A stretch of DNA of 64,000 nucleotides, taken from contig NZ_SDLT01000034.1 in the NCBI RefSeq assembly GCF_004522235.1, positions 1-64,000 of the forward strand. Direction: 5' to 3'. Source of the stretch: Amycolatopsis nivea (GTDB lineage Bacteria > Actinomycetota > Actinomycetes > Mycobacteriales > Pseudonocardiaceae). A program made the position numbers and the translations under genes. The notes beneath the pieces were generated by a model, which did no database searches, had not been told where the DNA came from, and worked only from the letters and a program-made list of their open reading frames with translations. Numbering within the stretch: the stretch's first letter is position 1; the number at the start of each line of letters is the position of its first letter. This document shows positions 1-8,461 of this stretch, piece after piece.

Positions 1-2
1 CG

Positions 3-974
3 TTGCGGCTTGACATTCAAGCTCCTGGGATGTCTTTCACGTACCCGCCGAGCTCGGCGTTGCTGTTCCTGCCGCTGGCCGCGCTCCCGGCGCACTTCGC
101 GTGGCTGCTGATCGCGGTCGGCTCGGTGCTCGCGCTGTGGTCGGTGTCGCGCCGGTTCGCCCGTGAACGGCCGCTGCTGGCGCTCTGTCTCCTGCCCGTG
201 CTGGAACCCGTGTGGCGGATGATTTCGCTGGGCCAGATCAACGGCGTCCTGATGGCCATGGTCGTGCTGGACGCGCTGCCGGTCCGCAACCGCAGATCCG
301 GCGGAATGTTGATCGGACTCGCGGCGGCGGTGAAGCTGACCCCGCTGATCTTCGTCCCGTACCTGCTCCTGACCGGCCGCCGCGCCGACGCGTGGCGCGC
401 GCTGGCGACCTTCCTCGGAGTGAGCGCCGCCGGAGCGCTGCTCCTGCCGGGCGACTCGATCCGGTACTGGACCTCGGCCATGCTGGACAACCGCAACGCC
501 GGAACCCTCGACTGGGTCCTCGACCAGTCCCTGCACGGCATGTTCGCGAGGTTCGGCGCGACCTCGCTCGGCTGGTACGCGGCGTCGGCCGCAGTGTGCC
601 TGCTGGCGGGCGCGCTGCTGGTCCGCGAGTTCCACCGGCGCGGCGACCCGCGAGCCGCGCTGCTCGTGACGGCGGGCTGCGGGTTGCTGGTGAGCCCGCT
701 TTCCTGGACGCACCACTGGATTTGGGCGGTGCCGCTGGTCGGTTTTCTGTCGGGCAAACGGGCCGGGCTGATCTGCGCCGGAGCGGTTTTCAGCGGGATC
801 GCGCTGGCTGTGGTTCCCGAAGGCGGGCACCGGGAGCTGTCCTGGAACCCGGTCGAGATGGTGCTGGGCAACGCCTATGTGCTGAGCGCGTTGGCTGTCG
901 GCGCGGTCCTCAGCGTCCGGCTGCTGACCCGACGGTCGGGGCGGCAAGTGCGGCCAGTGCGACAAGTTCGGTGA
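3..974 (+). CDS. GT87-family membrane mannosyltransferase, 5'-truncated
   Basis: This is the C-terminal part of a polytopic membrane protein of the DUF2029/glycosyltransferase 87 family, polyprenyl-phosphate-dependent mannosyltransferases that build mannosylated glycolipids in actinobacteria. The motif FTYPPSSALLFLPLA near the visible start is the family's loop-plus-helix signature, and a KLTPLIFVPYLLL helix follows near residue 110. At least eight hydrophobic segments are visible. The reading frame is open to the window edge, and the family is usually about 400 residues, so the true start lies outside. The 3' end overlaps the convergent DUF998 gene by 65 bases. The acceptor lipid cannot be told from sequence. 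Confidence 0.8.
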   Translation: MRLDIQAPGMSFTYPPSSALLFLPLAALPAHFAWLLIAVGSVLALWSVSRRFARERPLLALCLLPVLEPVWRMISLGQINGVLMAMVVLDALPVRNRRSGGMLIGLAAAVKLTPLIFVPYLLLTGRRADAWRALATFLGVSAAGALLLPGDSIRYWTSAMLDNRNAGTLDWVLDQSLHGMFARFGATSLGWYAASAAVCLLAGALLVREFHRRGDPRAALLVTAGCGLLVSPLSWTHHWIWAVPLVGFLSGKRAGLICAGAVFSGIALAVVPEGGHRELSWNPVEMVLGNAYVLSALAVGAVLSVRLLTRRSGRQVRPVRQVR

Positions 975-1566
975 GCGCCATCCCGCGTTCGACGAGGCCG
1001 AGCGGGATGAGCAGCCACCAGCGCTGGTCGGTCAGCGCGGCGACGGCGACCGCGCCGAGGATCACCGCGAACCAGGCGAGCGACGCGACGGCGAGCGCGC
1101 GGGCGAGGAACCGGCGGCGCGGCGAGTCCGGAAAAGCTGCGCGCGCCGAGACGAGTACCGCGAGCGGAAGGCAGACGAAGGCGACGACACTGGCGATCCG
1201 GTGCAGCGTGCCGCCCGCGCCGGTCGCGGCCGCGTTGGCCCAGTCGGTCTTCGGGAACGCGATGATCACCAGCAGCCCGGCTGTCCAGAACGCTCCGAGC
1301 ACGGCCGCGAGGACCGGCAGCCTTCCTTGCAGTCGCAGCACGGCGAACGCGACCGCCGAACCGGCCGCGACCAGCACGATTGCCAGGTCGAACACCCATT
1401 TGTGGTCCGACCGCCCGTACTCGCTGATGGTCCGCCAGGTCGCGCTGATCTCGTCGGTCGGCGGCACCAGTTGCAACAGCAGCATCAGCACGGCGCCGAG
1501 AGCCAGCGCGGCGATCCCGGCCAGCGCGAGCAGGACGGGGCGGCGGTCGGCGCGCACGGTTGTCAT
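910..1566 (-). CDS. DUF998 family integral membrane protein
   Basis: A 218-residue protein with about six hydrophobic segments and the DUF998 layout: a first helix, then the loop ISEYGRSDHKWVFDLAIVL, then a helix ending in AFPKTDW. The biochemical role of the family is not known; members are actinobacterial inner-membrane proteins. I chose ATG at 1566 (MTTVRADRR), because the six-codon upstream extension from 1584 adds only a Cys-rich stub. No clear ribosome site is visible. The last 65 bases are antisense to the end of the GT87 gene, so the two convergent coding regions truly overlap. Confidence 0.75.
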   Translation of the reverse strand: MTTVRADRRPVLLALAGIAALALGAVLMLLLQLVPPTDEISATWRTISEYGRSDHKWVFDLAIVLVAAGSAVAFAVLRLQGRLPVLAAVLGAFWTAGLLVIIAFPKTDWANAAATGAGGTLHRIASVVAFVCLPLAVLVSARAAFPDSPRRRFLARALAVASLAWFAVILGAVAVAALTDQRWWLLIPLGLVERGMALTELVALAALAAPTVGSAAGR

Positions 1567-1605
1567 GCACTCACAGTGACACATGCCGGATATGTCCCGG
1601 GTGAA

Positions 1606-2685
1606 TCAGGCCGCCCGGCCGGATCCGGTGACCTGCGCGCGCACCGTGCGCAGCGCGTTGTGGTCCACAGTGGACGGTTCGGCGGACAGCCAGCCGCCGA
1701 TCTCGTGCAGGAACTGCTCCGGCGTCATCGGCGGGCCGGGTTCGCCGTCCGGTTCGGCGGTGGTGACCTCGCCGTCGCGGCTCGGGTACACGATCATCGC
1801 GCCGCGCAGCGCGACGCCGGGCAGCAGTTCGCGGTAGCGCTCCAGGCTTTCTTCCAGCTGGCTGCCGCCGCCGCGGAACGGGCGCCCGTTGCGCAGCAGC
1901 CGTCCGTCCTCGGCGGTTTCGTAGTGCCCGGGCAGCCAGAGCTTCGATTCGACCAGCACCAGGCGTTTCCCGCACAGCACCGCGTGGTCGACGTCGGCGA
2001 ACACCGAACCGGGCCACGCGAGACCGTGGAAGATGCGCGCGCCGGGCAGCCGGGTCAGATAGCGCTCCAGCAGGTCGGCGGTGAGCTGTTCGGCCAGCTC
2101 GTCGGCCTCGGCGCCGGGGGCGCCGAACACCGCGCTGCCGCCGAATTCCTCCGCGAACTCGTGCCGGGCGCGGCGCGCGGAAAGGAAACCGCGGGCGAGC
2201 CGGTGCACGAGCAGCGCGGTGCCCGCGGTGAGCGCGAGCCAGACGATCAGCACCGGCGGCGTGAAGTCGATCCCGGCGAGCAGCGGCAACAGCACCAGCA
2301 CCGTGCCGGCAATGGCCGCGACGACCGGCGTGTGCCCCGGCCCGCGCCGCCGCCCGTGCCGCATCCGCGGGTCGGCCGCGGCGAACGACCACCACTCCAG
2401 GGTTTCCGGATCGATCTCCGGCGCCTCCGGGCGGTAGCCGGGCTGCTCGCCGAACCGCCGCCGCGGCCGCGGTTTGGGCACCGAGGCGGCCGGGACGCCG
2501 GCGTCGTAGCGGGCGCGTTCGCTGGGGTCGGCGAGGGTGTCGTAGGCCTCGCGCAACAGCTGGAAGGTGCCGACCGTGCCGCCCGCGTCCGGGTGCAGCG
2601 TCTTGGCCAGCCTGCGGTAGGCGGCCTTGATCTCCGTGGGGGACGCGGTTTTCCCCACGCCGAGTACCGCGTAGTAGTCGGGCAC
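1606..2685 (-). CDS. DnaJ-domain / transmembrane / NERD-domain protein
   Basis: A 359-residue fusion. Residues 2-66 form a J-domain with the HPD motif at 31-33, which stimulates Hsp70 ATPase. A Pro/Arg linker follows, then two membrane segments (about 120-165). A NERD (nuclease-related) domain occupies roughly 190-310, with the DVDH at 231-234 and ESK at 246-248 that match the family's active-site pattern. GTG at 2685 is chosen because GGAGGTGG lies 9 bases upstream; longer versions of this frame run antisense through the GNAT genes. The architecture suggests a membrane-anchored chaperone-recruiting protein facing the cytoplasm. Nuclease activity is inferred only from the fold. Confidence 0.85.
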   Translation of the reverse strand: MPDYYAVLGVGKTASPTEIKAAYRRLAKTLHPDAGGTVGTFQLLREAYDTLADPSERARYDAGVPAASVPKPRPRRRFGEQPGYRPEAPEIDPETLEWWSFAAADPRMRHGRRRGPGHTPVVAAIAGTVLVLLPLLAGIDFTPPVLIVWLALTAGTALLVHRLARGFLSARRARHEFAEEFGGSAVFGAPGAEADELAEQLTADLLERYLTRLPGARIFHGLAWPGSVFADVDHAVLCGKRLVLVESKLWLPGHYETAEDGRLLRNGRPFRGGGSQLEESLERYRELLPGVALRGAMIVYPSRDGEVTTAEPDGEPGPPMTPEQFLHEIGGWLSAEPSTVDHNALRTVRAQVTGSGRAA

Positions 2686-2786
2686 GGTTCGGGTTCCACC
2701 TCCGGACGGCTGCTGCGCAACGATATGGGGTCGCCGGGGCGGCGTGCCATCCGCCTCCGCGGCGCGCCGGGGTGAACGTGTTTCCG

Positions 2787-3326
2787 CTAGGTGCGGGCCA
2801 GCCACTCGTCGCGGGTGAGCGCGTACTCGACGGCGTGCCGGTCGTCGCCTGGCGCGAAGTAGTCGGGATCGTCGGAGACGAAGTCGCGGATGTGGCGGAG
2901 CCCGATCGACGCCATGGTCGCCAGGGAGGCCTTGTTGCCCGCTGCGGTCCCGGCGAAGATCCGGTCCAGGCCGACCTCGCGGAAGCCGTACCGGAGCAGT
3001 TCGAGCGAGCCTTCCTTGGCGAGTCCTTTGCGCCAGTGCTTGCGGAGCAGCCGGTATCCCAATTCGGCGTCTTTCGGGGCTTCGGCGGGGCGTAAGGCCC
3101 AGTAACCGGCGAACTCGGCTTCGAGGAACCCGGCCCAGCAACCGAGCCCCGGCTGGGTGCCCGCGAGCAGTCTCCGAAGCGCTTCGGCCGACTGTTCCCG
3201 GGTCCGCACGCCGCCCAGGTAGCGCATGACTTCCGGGTCGGCGGACATCTCGACCTCGTGCTCGAGATCTCCGGCGGACAACGGGACCAGCCGGAGGCGT
3301 TCGGTGCGCAGGACCGGTTGGGACAT
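2787..3326 (-). CDS. GNAT N-acetyltransferase, RimJ/RimL type (copy B)
   Basis: A 179-residue acetyltransferase of the RimJ/RimL-like GNAT group, which transfers acetyl from acetyl-CoA to an amine on a protein or small molecule. The N-terminal TERLRLVPLSAGDLE, the central ELGYRLLRKHWRKGLAKEG (the acetyl-CoA pyrophosphate loop region) and the NKASLATMASIGLRHI helix are all typical. It is a paralogue of the gene directly upstream (about two-thirds identical by eye). Its ATG overlaps that gene's TGA as TGATG, so translation is probably coupled. Substrate unknown. Confidence 0.85.
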   Translation of the reverse strand: MSQPVLRTERLRLVPLSAGDLEHEVEMSADPEVMRYLGGVRTREQSAEALRRLLAGTQPGLGCWAGFLEAEFAGYWALRPAEAPKDAELGYRLLRKHWRKGLAKEGSLELLRYGFREVGLDRIFAGTAAGNKASLATMASIGLRHIRDFVSDDPDYFAPGDDRHAVEYALTRDEWLART

Positions 3327-3868
3327 CAGGCGAACTCGCTAGCCAGCCACTCTTCGCGGCCGACGGCGTACTCGACCGCGTGCCGGTCCTCGCCCGGCGC
3401 GAAGTACTTCGGGTCGCCGATGAAGTCGCGGAGGTGCCGGAGCCCGATCGAGGCCATCGTCGCCTGGGAGGCTTTGTTGAGCACCGCTGTCCGGGCGTAG
3501 ATCCGGTCGAGCCCGACGTCGCGGAACCCGTGCCGGAGCATCTCCCGTGCCCCTTCCTTGCCGAGTCCCTTGCGCCAGTACCCGCGAAGCATCCGGTATC
3601 CCAATTCGGCCTCTCCCGCGGTTTCGCCGGGACGCAGCGACCAGAAACCGGCGAAAGCGCCGTCGATGAAGCCGGTCCAGCAACCGATCCCGCCCTCGGC
3701 GTACGCGAGGGTTCGCCGAAGCTCGTCCGCTGACTGCTCAGGGGTCTGCACACCGGCCAGGAAGCGCATCACCTCGGGGTCGGCGGAGAGTTCGACCAGG
3801 TGCTCGAGATGTCCGGCGGACAACGGGACCAGGCGGAGGCGTTCGGTGTGCAAGATCGGTTGGGACAT
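3326..3868 (-). CDS. GNAT N-acetyltransferase, RimJ/RimL type (copy A)
   Basis: A 180-residue GNAT protein with the same layout as copy B: TERLRLVPLSAGHLE, ELGYRMLRGYWRKGLGKEG and NKASQATMASIGLRHL. It is the upstream member of a tandem duplication. The sequence TTCGCCTGATGTCCCAACC spans the start of both copies, so the repeated unit is about 542 bases and begins just before the ATG. That explains the one-base stop/start overlap. Divergence between the copies is spread through the whole protein, so the duplication is old rather than a recent assembly artefact. Confidence 0.85.
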   Translation of the reverse strand: MSQPILHTERLRLVPLSAGHLEHLVELSADPEVMRFLAGVQTPEQSADELRRTLAYAEGGIGCWTGFIDGAFAGFWSLRPGETAGEAELGYRMLRGYWRKGLGKEGAREMLRHGFRDVGLDRIYARTAVLNKASQATMASIGLRHLRDFIGDPKYFAPGEDRHAVEYAVGREEWLASEFA

Positions 3869-4113
3869 CAGGCGAACGCTCCCGGGTCGGCGGACGACGG
3901 GAAGCAGTCTGGCAGTCGCGCGGTCCGCCCGTCAGCCGGTTTTCCGCTCGCTCGGCACGGCTCCCGGTCAGCGGCGCCATCCCGCCGGAGCGCCCGCCCG
4001 TGTCGCGAGGAGCCGTGCCTGCGGGACCCGCGCCCCACCGTCCCCTTCTCCCACTCCCGCACCGGTTTCGGCAACTTTCCGGACGCAGCCCTTCCGCACC
4101 CCGTTCCTCTTAT

Positions 4114-4132
4114 GTTAAGAAGCTTTACTAAC
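4114..4132 (+). promoter_or_regulatory. Palindromic operator upstream of the APC/GH2/ROK operon
   Basis: GTTAAGAAGCTTTACTAAC is an AT-rich imperfect palindrome (GTTA...TAAC ends, AAGCTT near the centre) in an otherwise GC-rich leader, 20 bases before the permease start. From memory it resembles the palindromic operators of Streptomyces chitosanase genes bound by the ROK repressor CsnR. I cannot verify that comparison here. Its position would block transcription or early elongation of the operon. Confidence 0.5.
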
Positions 4133-4151
4133 TATTGGATGGAGGCACGAC

Positions 4152-5588
4152 GTGAGCTCACCCACCCGCCCGGGGGACTCCGCGACCCTTCCGGGGAACG
4201 GTCTCGAACGCCGGATCGGGCCGCTGCAGGCGACCGCGATCAACATGACGCAGATGTGCGGGATCGGCCCGTTCGTCACGATCCCCGCGATGGTCGCGAC
4301 CATGGGCGGCCCGCAGGCGATGTTCGGCTGGATCATCGGCGCGATCATCGCGCTCGCCGACGGGCTGGTGTGGGCCGAACTGGGCGCCGCGCTGCCCGGG
4401 GCCGGCGGCACCTACATCTACCTGCGCGAAGCGTTCCAGTACCGCACCGGCAGGCTGATGCCGTTCCTCTTCGCCTGGAGCGCGGTGCTGTTCATCCCGC
4501 TCATCATGTCCACCGGCATCATCGGGCTGGTCCAGTACCTGGGCTATCTGGTGCCGGGCGTGACCGACGCGGGCGGCGTCACCCCGCTGGGCAAGGTGAT
4601 CGGCATCGGCCTCGTCGTGCTGATCGTGCTCGCGCTGTTCCGCCGGATCGGCCAGATCAGCAAGCTCACCACCGCGCTGTTCCTGATCATGCTTTTCGCC
4701 GTCTTCGCGGTGATCATCGCGGCCTTCTCGCACTTCGACGCGCACCAGGCGTTCGACTTCACCCCGGGCGCCTTCGGCTCGGGCGGCGCGTTCTGGTCCG
4801 GTCTCGGCGCGGGCCTCGTGATCGCCGTCTACGACTACCTCGGCTACAACACGAGCGCGTACCTCGGCGGCGAGGTCCGCAACCCGGGCCGCACGCTCCC
4901 GCGGTCGATCATCTTCTCCATTCTCGGCATCATGACGCTCTACTTCCTGCTGCAGGTGGGCGTTCTCGGCTCGCAGCCGCTGGAGTCGATCAAGAACGCG
5001 ACGTCGGTGGCGTCGTCGGTGCTCGAGCAGGCATGGGGTTCGGTGACCGCGAAGATCGTCACCGTCTTCATCGTGATCGCCGCGGTCGGTTCGGTGTTCG
5101 CCGGGCTGCTCGGCGGGTCGCGGGTGCCGTTCGAAGCCGCGCGCGACAAGGTGTTCCTGCCGGTGTTCGGCAAACTGCACCCGAAGCTGAACCTCCCGAC
5201 CGCGGGCGTGCTCGCGATGGGCGTCATCACGGCGATCGGTTCGCTGTTCACCTTGACTGACGTCATCAACGCGGCGGTTACGGTGCTGGTGATCATCCAG
5301 TCTCTGGCGCAGGTCGCGGCGATCGTCGTGCTGCGCCGCCGCCAGCCGCACCTCAAGCGGCCTTACCGGCAGGTGCTGTATCCGGTGCCGACGATCATCG
5401 CGCTCGTCGGGTGGGTTTACGTCTACGTGTCGGCCAGTTGGCTTTCGATCTGGCTTTCGGTCGCCTGGATCGTCCTCGGCGTCCTCGCCTTCCTGATCTA
5501 CGCCTCGAAGGAAAAGGTGTGGCCGTTCGGCCCCAAGGAAATCCGCGAGGCGTTCGCGTCCCAACCGGCCGCGGGGGTGGAGTCGTGA
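4152..5588 (+). CDS. APC-family permease, first gene of an amino-sugar-type operon
   Basis: A 478-residue secondary transporter of the amino acid-polyamine-organocation superfamily, with about 12 hydrophobic helices. The unwound first-helix region reads INMTQMCGIGPFVTIPAMV, and helix 2/3 carries the GAALPGAGGTYIYLREAF signature. GTG at 4152 has GGAGG 7 bases upstream. It overlaps the GH2 gene by four bases (GTGA), so it belongs to a coupled three-gene operon. Most relatives carry amino acids. Linked to an exo-glucosaminidase and a sugar kinase, this one is a candidate importer of glucosamine or another amine-bearing product. That is inference from context only. Confidence 0.85.
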   Translation: MSSPTRPGDSATLPGNGLERRIGPLQATAINMTQMCGIGPFVTIPAMVATMGGPQAMFGWIIGAIIALADGLVWAELGAALPGAGGTYIYLREAFQYRTGRLMPFLFAWSAVLFIPLIMSTGIIGLVQYLGYLVPGVTDAGGVTPLGKVIGIGLVVLIVLALFRRIGQISKLTTALFLIMLFAVFAVIIAAFSHFDAHQAFDFTPGAFGSGGAFWSGLGAGLVIAVYDYLGYNTSAYLGGEVRNPGRTLPRSIIFSILGIMTLYFLLQVGVLGSQPLESIKNATSVASSVLEQAWGSVTAKIVTVFIVIAAVGSVFAGLLGGSRVPFEAARDKVFLPVFGKLHPKLNLPTAGVLAMGVITAIGSLFTLTDVINAAVTVLVIIQSLAQVAAIVVLRRRQPHLKRPYRQVLYPVPTIIALVGWVYVYVSASWLSIWLSVAWIVLGVLAFLIYASKEKVWPFGPKEIREAFASQPAAGVES

Positions 5589-8461
5589 GGAAGCCGCTGA
5601 TCGCCGGGATCACCGCGCTCGTCCTCGTCCCCGGCGTGGTGACCGCCGTGTCGAGTACCGCTTCCGCGCAGCAGCCGGAATCGGTGGCATCGCGTCCGCA
5701 GGGGCAGTCGACGATCGGCCTCGGCGGCTGGCAGGTGCTGACCACCGCGCAGGTCAAGGACGGCGGCACGGCGGTGTCGAGGCCTGGCTACCCGACGCAC
5801 GGCTGGTTGAAGGTGAAGCCGGACGACGCGGGCGCACCGGGCACCGAGATCAACGCGTTGGTGCAGAACGGCAAATGCCCGAACGTGTTCTACTCGGACA
5901 ACATGCGCAAATGCTTCGGCTACCAGGCGAAGCGCGGACCGGTCACCACGAAGCAGTTCAAGGACCCGTGGTGGTTCCGCACCGATTTCAACCCCGGTTT
6001 CCGGCCAGGCAAGAACGCGAAGCTGACCATCCCCGGCGTCGTCGGCGAGGGCGACGTGTGGCTGAACGGCACGCTCGTCGCGGGCAAGGACGTGGTGAGC
6101 GGCGCGTACGCGGGCCACACCTTCGACGTCACGAAACTCCTGCGGCCGGGCAGGAACACGCTCGCGGTCAAGATGTACCCGAACGACCCGAATTCGATGT
6201 ACACGCTCGACCAGGCCGACTGGGCACAGATCGTGCCGGACAACAACACCGGCTTGCAGTTCCCGCCGACACTGCAGCTGTCGGACGCGCTGAGCGGCGA
6301 CAACGCGCATGTCGTGCAGGACAACGCGGCGGATCTGTCGACGTCATCGCTGACCGCGAAGGTCGACGTGACCAACAACGCGGACACGCCGCAGACCGGC
6401 GAGGTCGCCGCGACGGTCACACCGCCGGGGCGCGGGCGGCCGATCGTGGTGCGGCAGAACGTCACGATTCCCGCGCACGCCAAGCAAACCGTGACGTTCA
6501 CGCCGGCCAAATTCCCGCAGTTGAAGATCGTGAAGCCGCAAGTGTGGTGGCCGTACTCGATGGGTGCACAGCCGTTGTACACCTTGGGTACGACAGTTTC
6601 GCAGGACGGCGCGGTGTCGACGTCGTCATCGGAGACGTTCGGGATCCGGACGGTGACGTCGAAGCTGATCGGCAAGTCCCCGGCGCTGCCGGACGGCGCG
6701 CGGAAGTTCGCGGTCAACGGCCGCGATTTCGTGTTCCGCGGCGGCGGTTTCGCGCCGGACCTGTTCCTGCGCTACGACAAGGCCGACATCGCGCACCAGC
6801 TCGCGCTGATCAAGAACATGGGCCTGTCCGGCGTCCGGCTCGAGGGCCACGACATGCCCGCGGACTTCTACGAGCAGGCCGACCGCGCCGGACTGCTGGT
6901 GCTCGGCGGATTCCTCTGCTGCGACGCCTGGCAGCCGGAGCATCCGGAGAAACTGACCGACCGCGACTACCGGATCATGCACGATTCCGCGTATTCGATC
7001 GCACAGGCCGAACGCAGCCATCCCAGCGTGATCACCTACGGCTGGAGCGACAACGAGCCGATCCCGCGGCAGGAAACCGAGACGCTGAGCGCGTTCAAGG
7101 CGGCCGACTGGGACGTGCCGGTGATCGCGTCGGCGGAGTACAAGAGCACCAAGACGCTCGGTCCGTCGGGGGAGAAGGAAGGCCCGTACGACTGGGTCCC
7201 GCCGACCTATTGGTACGACTCCTCGACCTTCGACAAGACCGACCCGAGCCGCACGAACGCGGGCGGCGCCTGGGGTTTCGCGAGCGAACAGAGCGCCGGG
7301 CACACCGTGCCGACGCTGGATTCGCTGCGGCGCTTCCTGTCGCCGGAGGAGCAGGCGAAGCTGTGGCAGGACCCGGCGTACAACCAGTACCACGCGAATT
7401 ACGAATCCGGGCACGGCGGCTACAAGTTCGGCACGCTGTACACCCTGGACGAGTCGATCGCGCACCGGTACGGGAAATGGGATTCGCTGGAGTCCTATGT
7501 GGAATCCGCGCAGATCGCGAACTACGAGAACACCCGCTCCCAGTTCGAGGCGTTCCTCGCGCACGCCAACGACAAGAAGAACCCGTCGACCGGCGTGGTG
7601 TACTGGCAGCTGAACAAGGGCTGGCCGACCCTGCTGTGGTCGCTGTACAACAACGACGGCGACCAGCCGGGCGCGTATTTCGGTGCGCAGAAGGCGAACA
7701 AGCCGTTGCACGCGCTGTACACCTATGACACCGGCACGGTCGCGCTGTCCAACCTGGGTGCCGCGCGGCAGAACGGGATTTCGGTCCAGGCCAAGGTTTA
7801 CGACACCGCGGGCAAGGTCCTCGACGACCAGACCGCTCCGGCGGTTTCGCTGGACAGCCAGGGCGTCGCGACCGGGTTGCTGAAGCCGAAGGTCCCGGCG
7901 GAGACTAAGGCTCCCGCGAAGGCGCAGGTGTACTTCGTGGAACTGCAGGTGCGCCAGGGCGGGAAGGTCGTGGACCGGAACGTCTACTGGATGTCGACGC
8001 AGAAGGACGTGGTCGACTGGGCGAAGACGCTGCAGAACCCGCAGGCGACGATGAGCCAGTACAGCGACCTCACCGCGCTGCGCGATCTGCCGAAGTCGCA
8101 GGTCAGTGTGACCGCCTCGACCCGACCTTCGCGGGGCCCGGACGGCACGGACACCGCGACCACGGTCACGATCGCCAACACGTCGAAGACCTCCGCGGTC
8201 AGCTTCTTCCTGCGCGCGGACTTGCGCCGCTCCGCGGACGGGTCGCAGCTGCCGGCCGCGACCTGGGACGACAACGACATCACGTTGTGGCCGGGCCAGT
8301 CGCAGACGCTGACTGTCCGCTACCGGGCCGCCGACCTCCACGGCGCGGCCCCGACCGTCAGCGTCGACGGGTTCAACACCGGCAGGGTCGTGGTGCCCGC
8401 CGGTCCGCACCGGGACGGCCAGGAGGCTGTCCCGCCGGTCATCGAGGGGACCCGCGAGTGA
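5585..8461 (+). CDS. Secreted GH2 exo-beta-D-glucosaminidase-like enzyme
   Basis: A 958-residue exported glycoside hydrolase with a signal peptide at about 1-28 (AGITALVLVPGVVTAVSS, cleavage near ASA). Its layout matches the GH2 exo-chitosanase CsxA of Amycolatopsis: sugar-binding beta domain (DPWWFRTDF, DVWLNG, YPNDPN), the DWAQ and QVWWPYSMGAQPLY motifs, and a TIM barrel starting at FRGGGFAPDLFLRY. The nucleophile is Glu568 in FASEQSAG. The acid/base region reads SDNEP (488-492), keeping the Ser-Asp that defines the exo-glucosaminidase subfamily. It would release glucosamine from the non-reducing end of chitosan oligomers outside the cell. It overlaps both neighbours by four bases. The CsxA-type C-terminal carbohydrate-binding module is missing. 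Confidence 0.88.
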   Translation: MRKPLIAGITALVLVPGVVTAVSSTASAQQPESVASRPQGQSTIGLGGWQVLTTAQVKDGGTAVSRPGYPTHGWLKVKPDDAGAPGTEINALVQNGKCPNVFYSDNMRKCFGYQAKRGPVTTKQFKDPWWFRTDFNPGFRPGKNAKLTIPGVVGEGDVWLNGTLVAGKDVVSGAYAGHTFDVTKLLRPGRNTLAVKMYPNDPNSMYTLDQADWAQIVPDNNTGLQFPPTLQLSDALSGDNAHVVQDNAADLSTSSLTAKVDVTNNADTPQTGEVAATVTPPGRGRPIVVRQNVTIPAHAKQTVTFTPAKFPQLKIVKPQVWWPYSMGAQPLYTLGTTVSQDGAVSTSSSETFGIRTVTSKLIGKSPALPDGARKFAVNGRDFVFRGGGFAPDLFLRYDKADIAHQLALIKNMGLSGVRLEGHDMPADFYEQADRAGLLVLGGFLCCDAWQPEHPEKLTDRDYRIMHDSAYSIAQAERSHPSVITYGWSDNEPIPRQETETLSAFKAADWDVPVIASAEYKSTKTLGPSGEKEGPYDWVPPTYWYDSSTFDKTDPSRTNAGGAWGFASEQSAGHTVPTLDSLRRFLSPEEQAKLWQDPAYNQYHANYESGHGGYKFGTLYTLDESIAHRYGKWDSLESYVESAQIANYENTRSQFEAFLAHANDKKNPSTGVVYWQLNKGWPTLLWSLYNNDGDQPGAYFGAQKANKPLHALYTYDTGTVALSNLGAARQNGISVQAKVYDTAGKVLDDQTAPAVSLDSQGVATGLLKPKVPAETKAPAKAQVYFVELQVRQGGKVVDRNVYWMSTQKDVVDWAKTLQNPQATMSQYSDLTALRDLPKSQVSVTASTRPSRGPDGTDTATTVTIANTSKTSAVSFFLRADLRRSADGSQLPAATWDDNDITLWPGQSQTLTVRYRAADLHGAAPTVSVDGFNTGRVVVPAGPHRDGQEAVPPVIEGTRE

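Noticed and set aside
1606..3753. Extension of the DnaJ-NERD frame upstream to 3753
   Set aside because: The added part is antisense-frame noise over the GNAT genes. The J-domain begins exactly at GTG 2685 with a good ribosome site.
3868..4074. 68-codon minus-strand ORF ending PGAFA just before GNAT copy A
   Set aside because: It matches only the short duplicated junction and has no other resemblance to a GNAT C-terminus, so it is not a third copy remnant.
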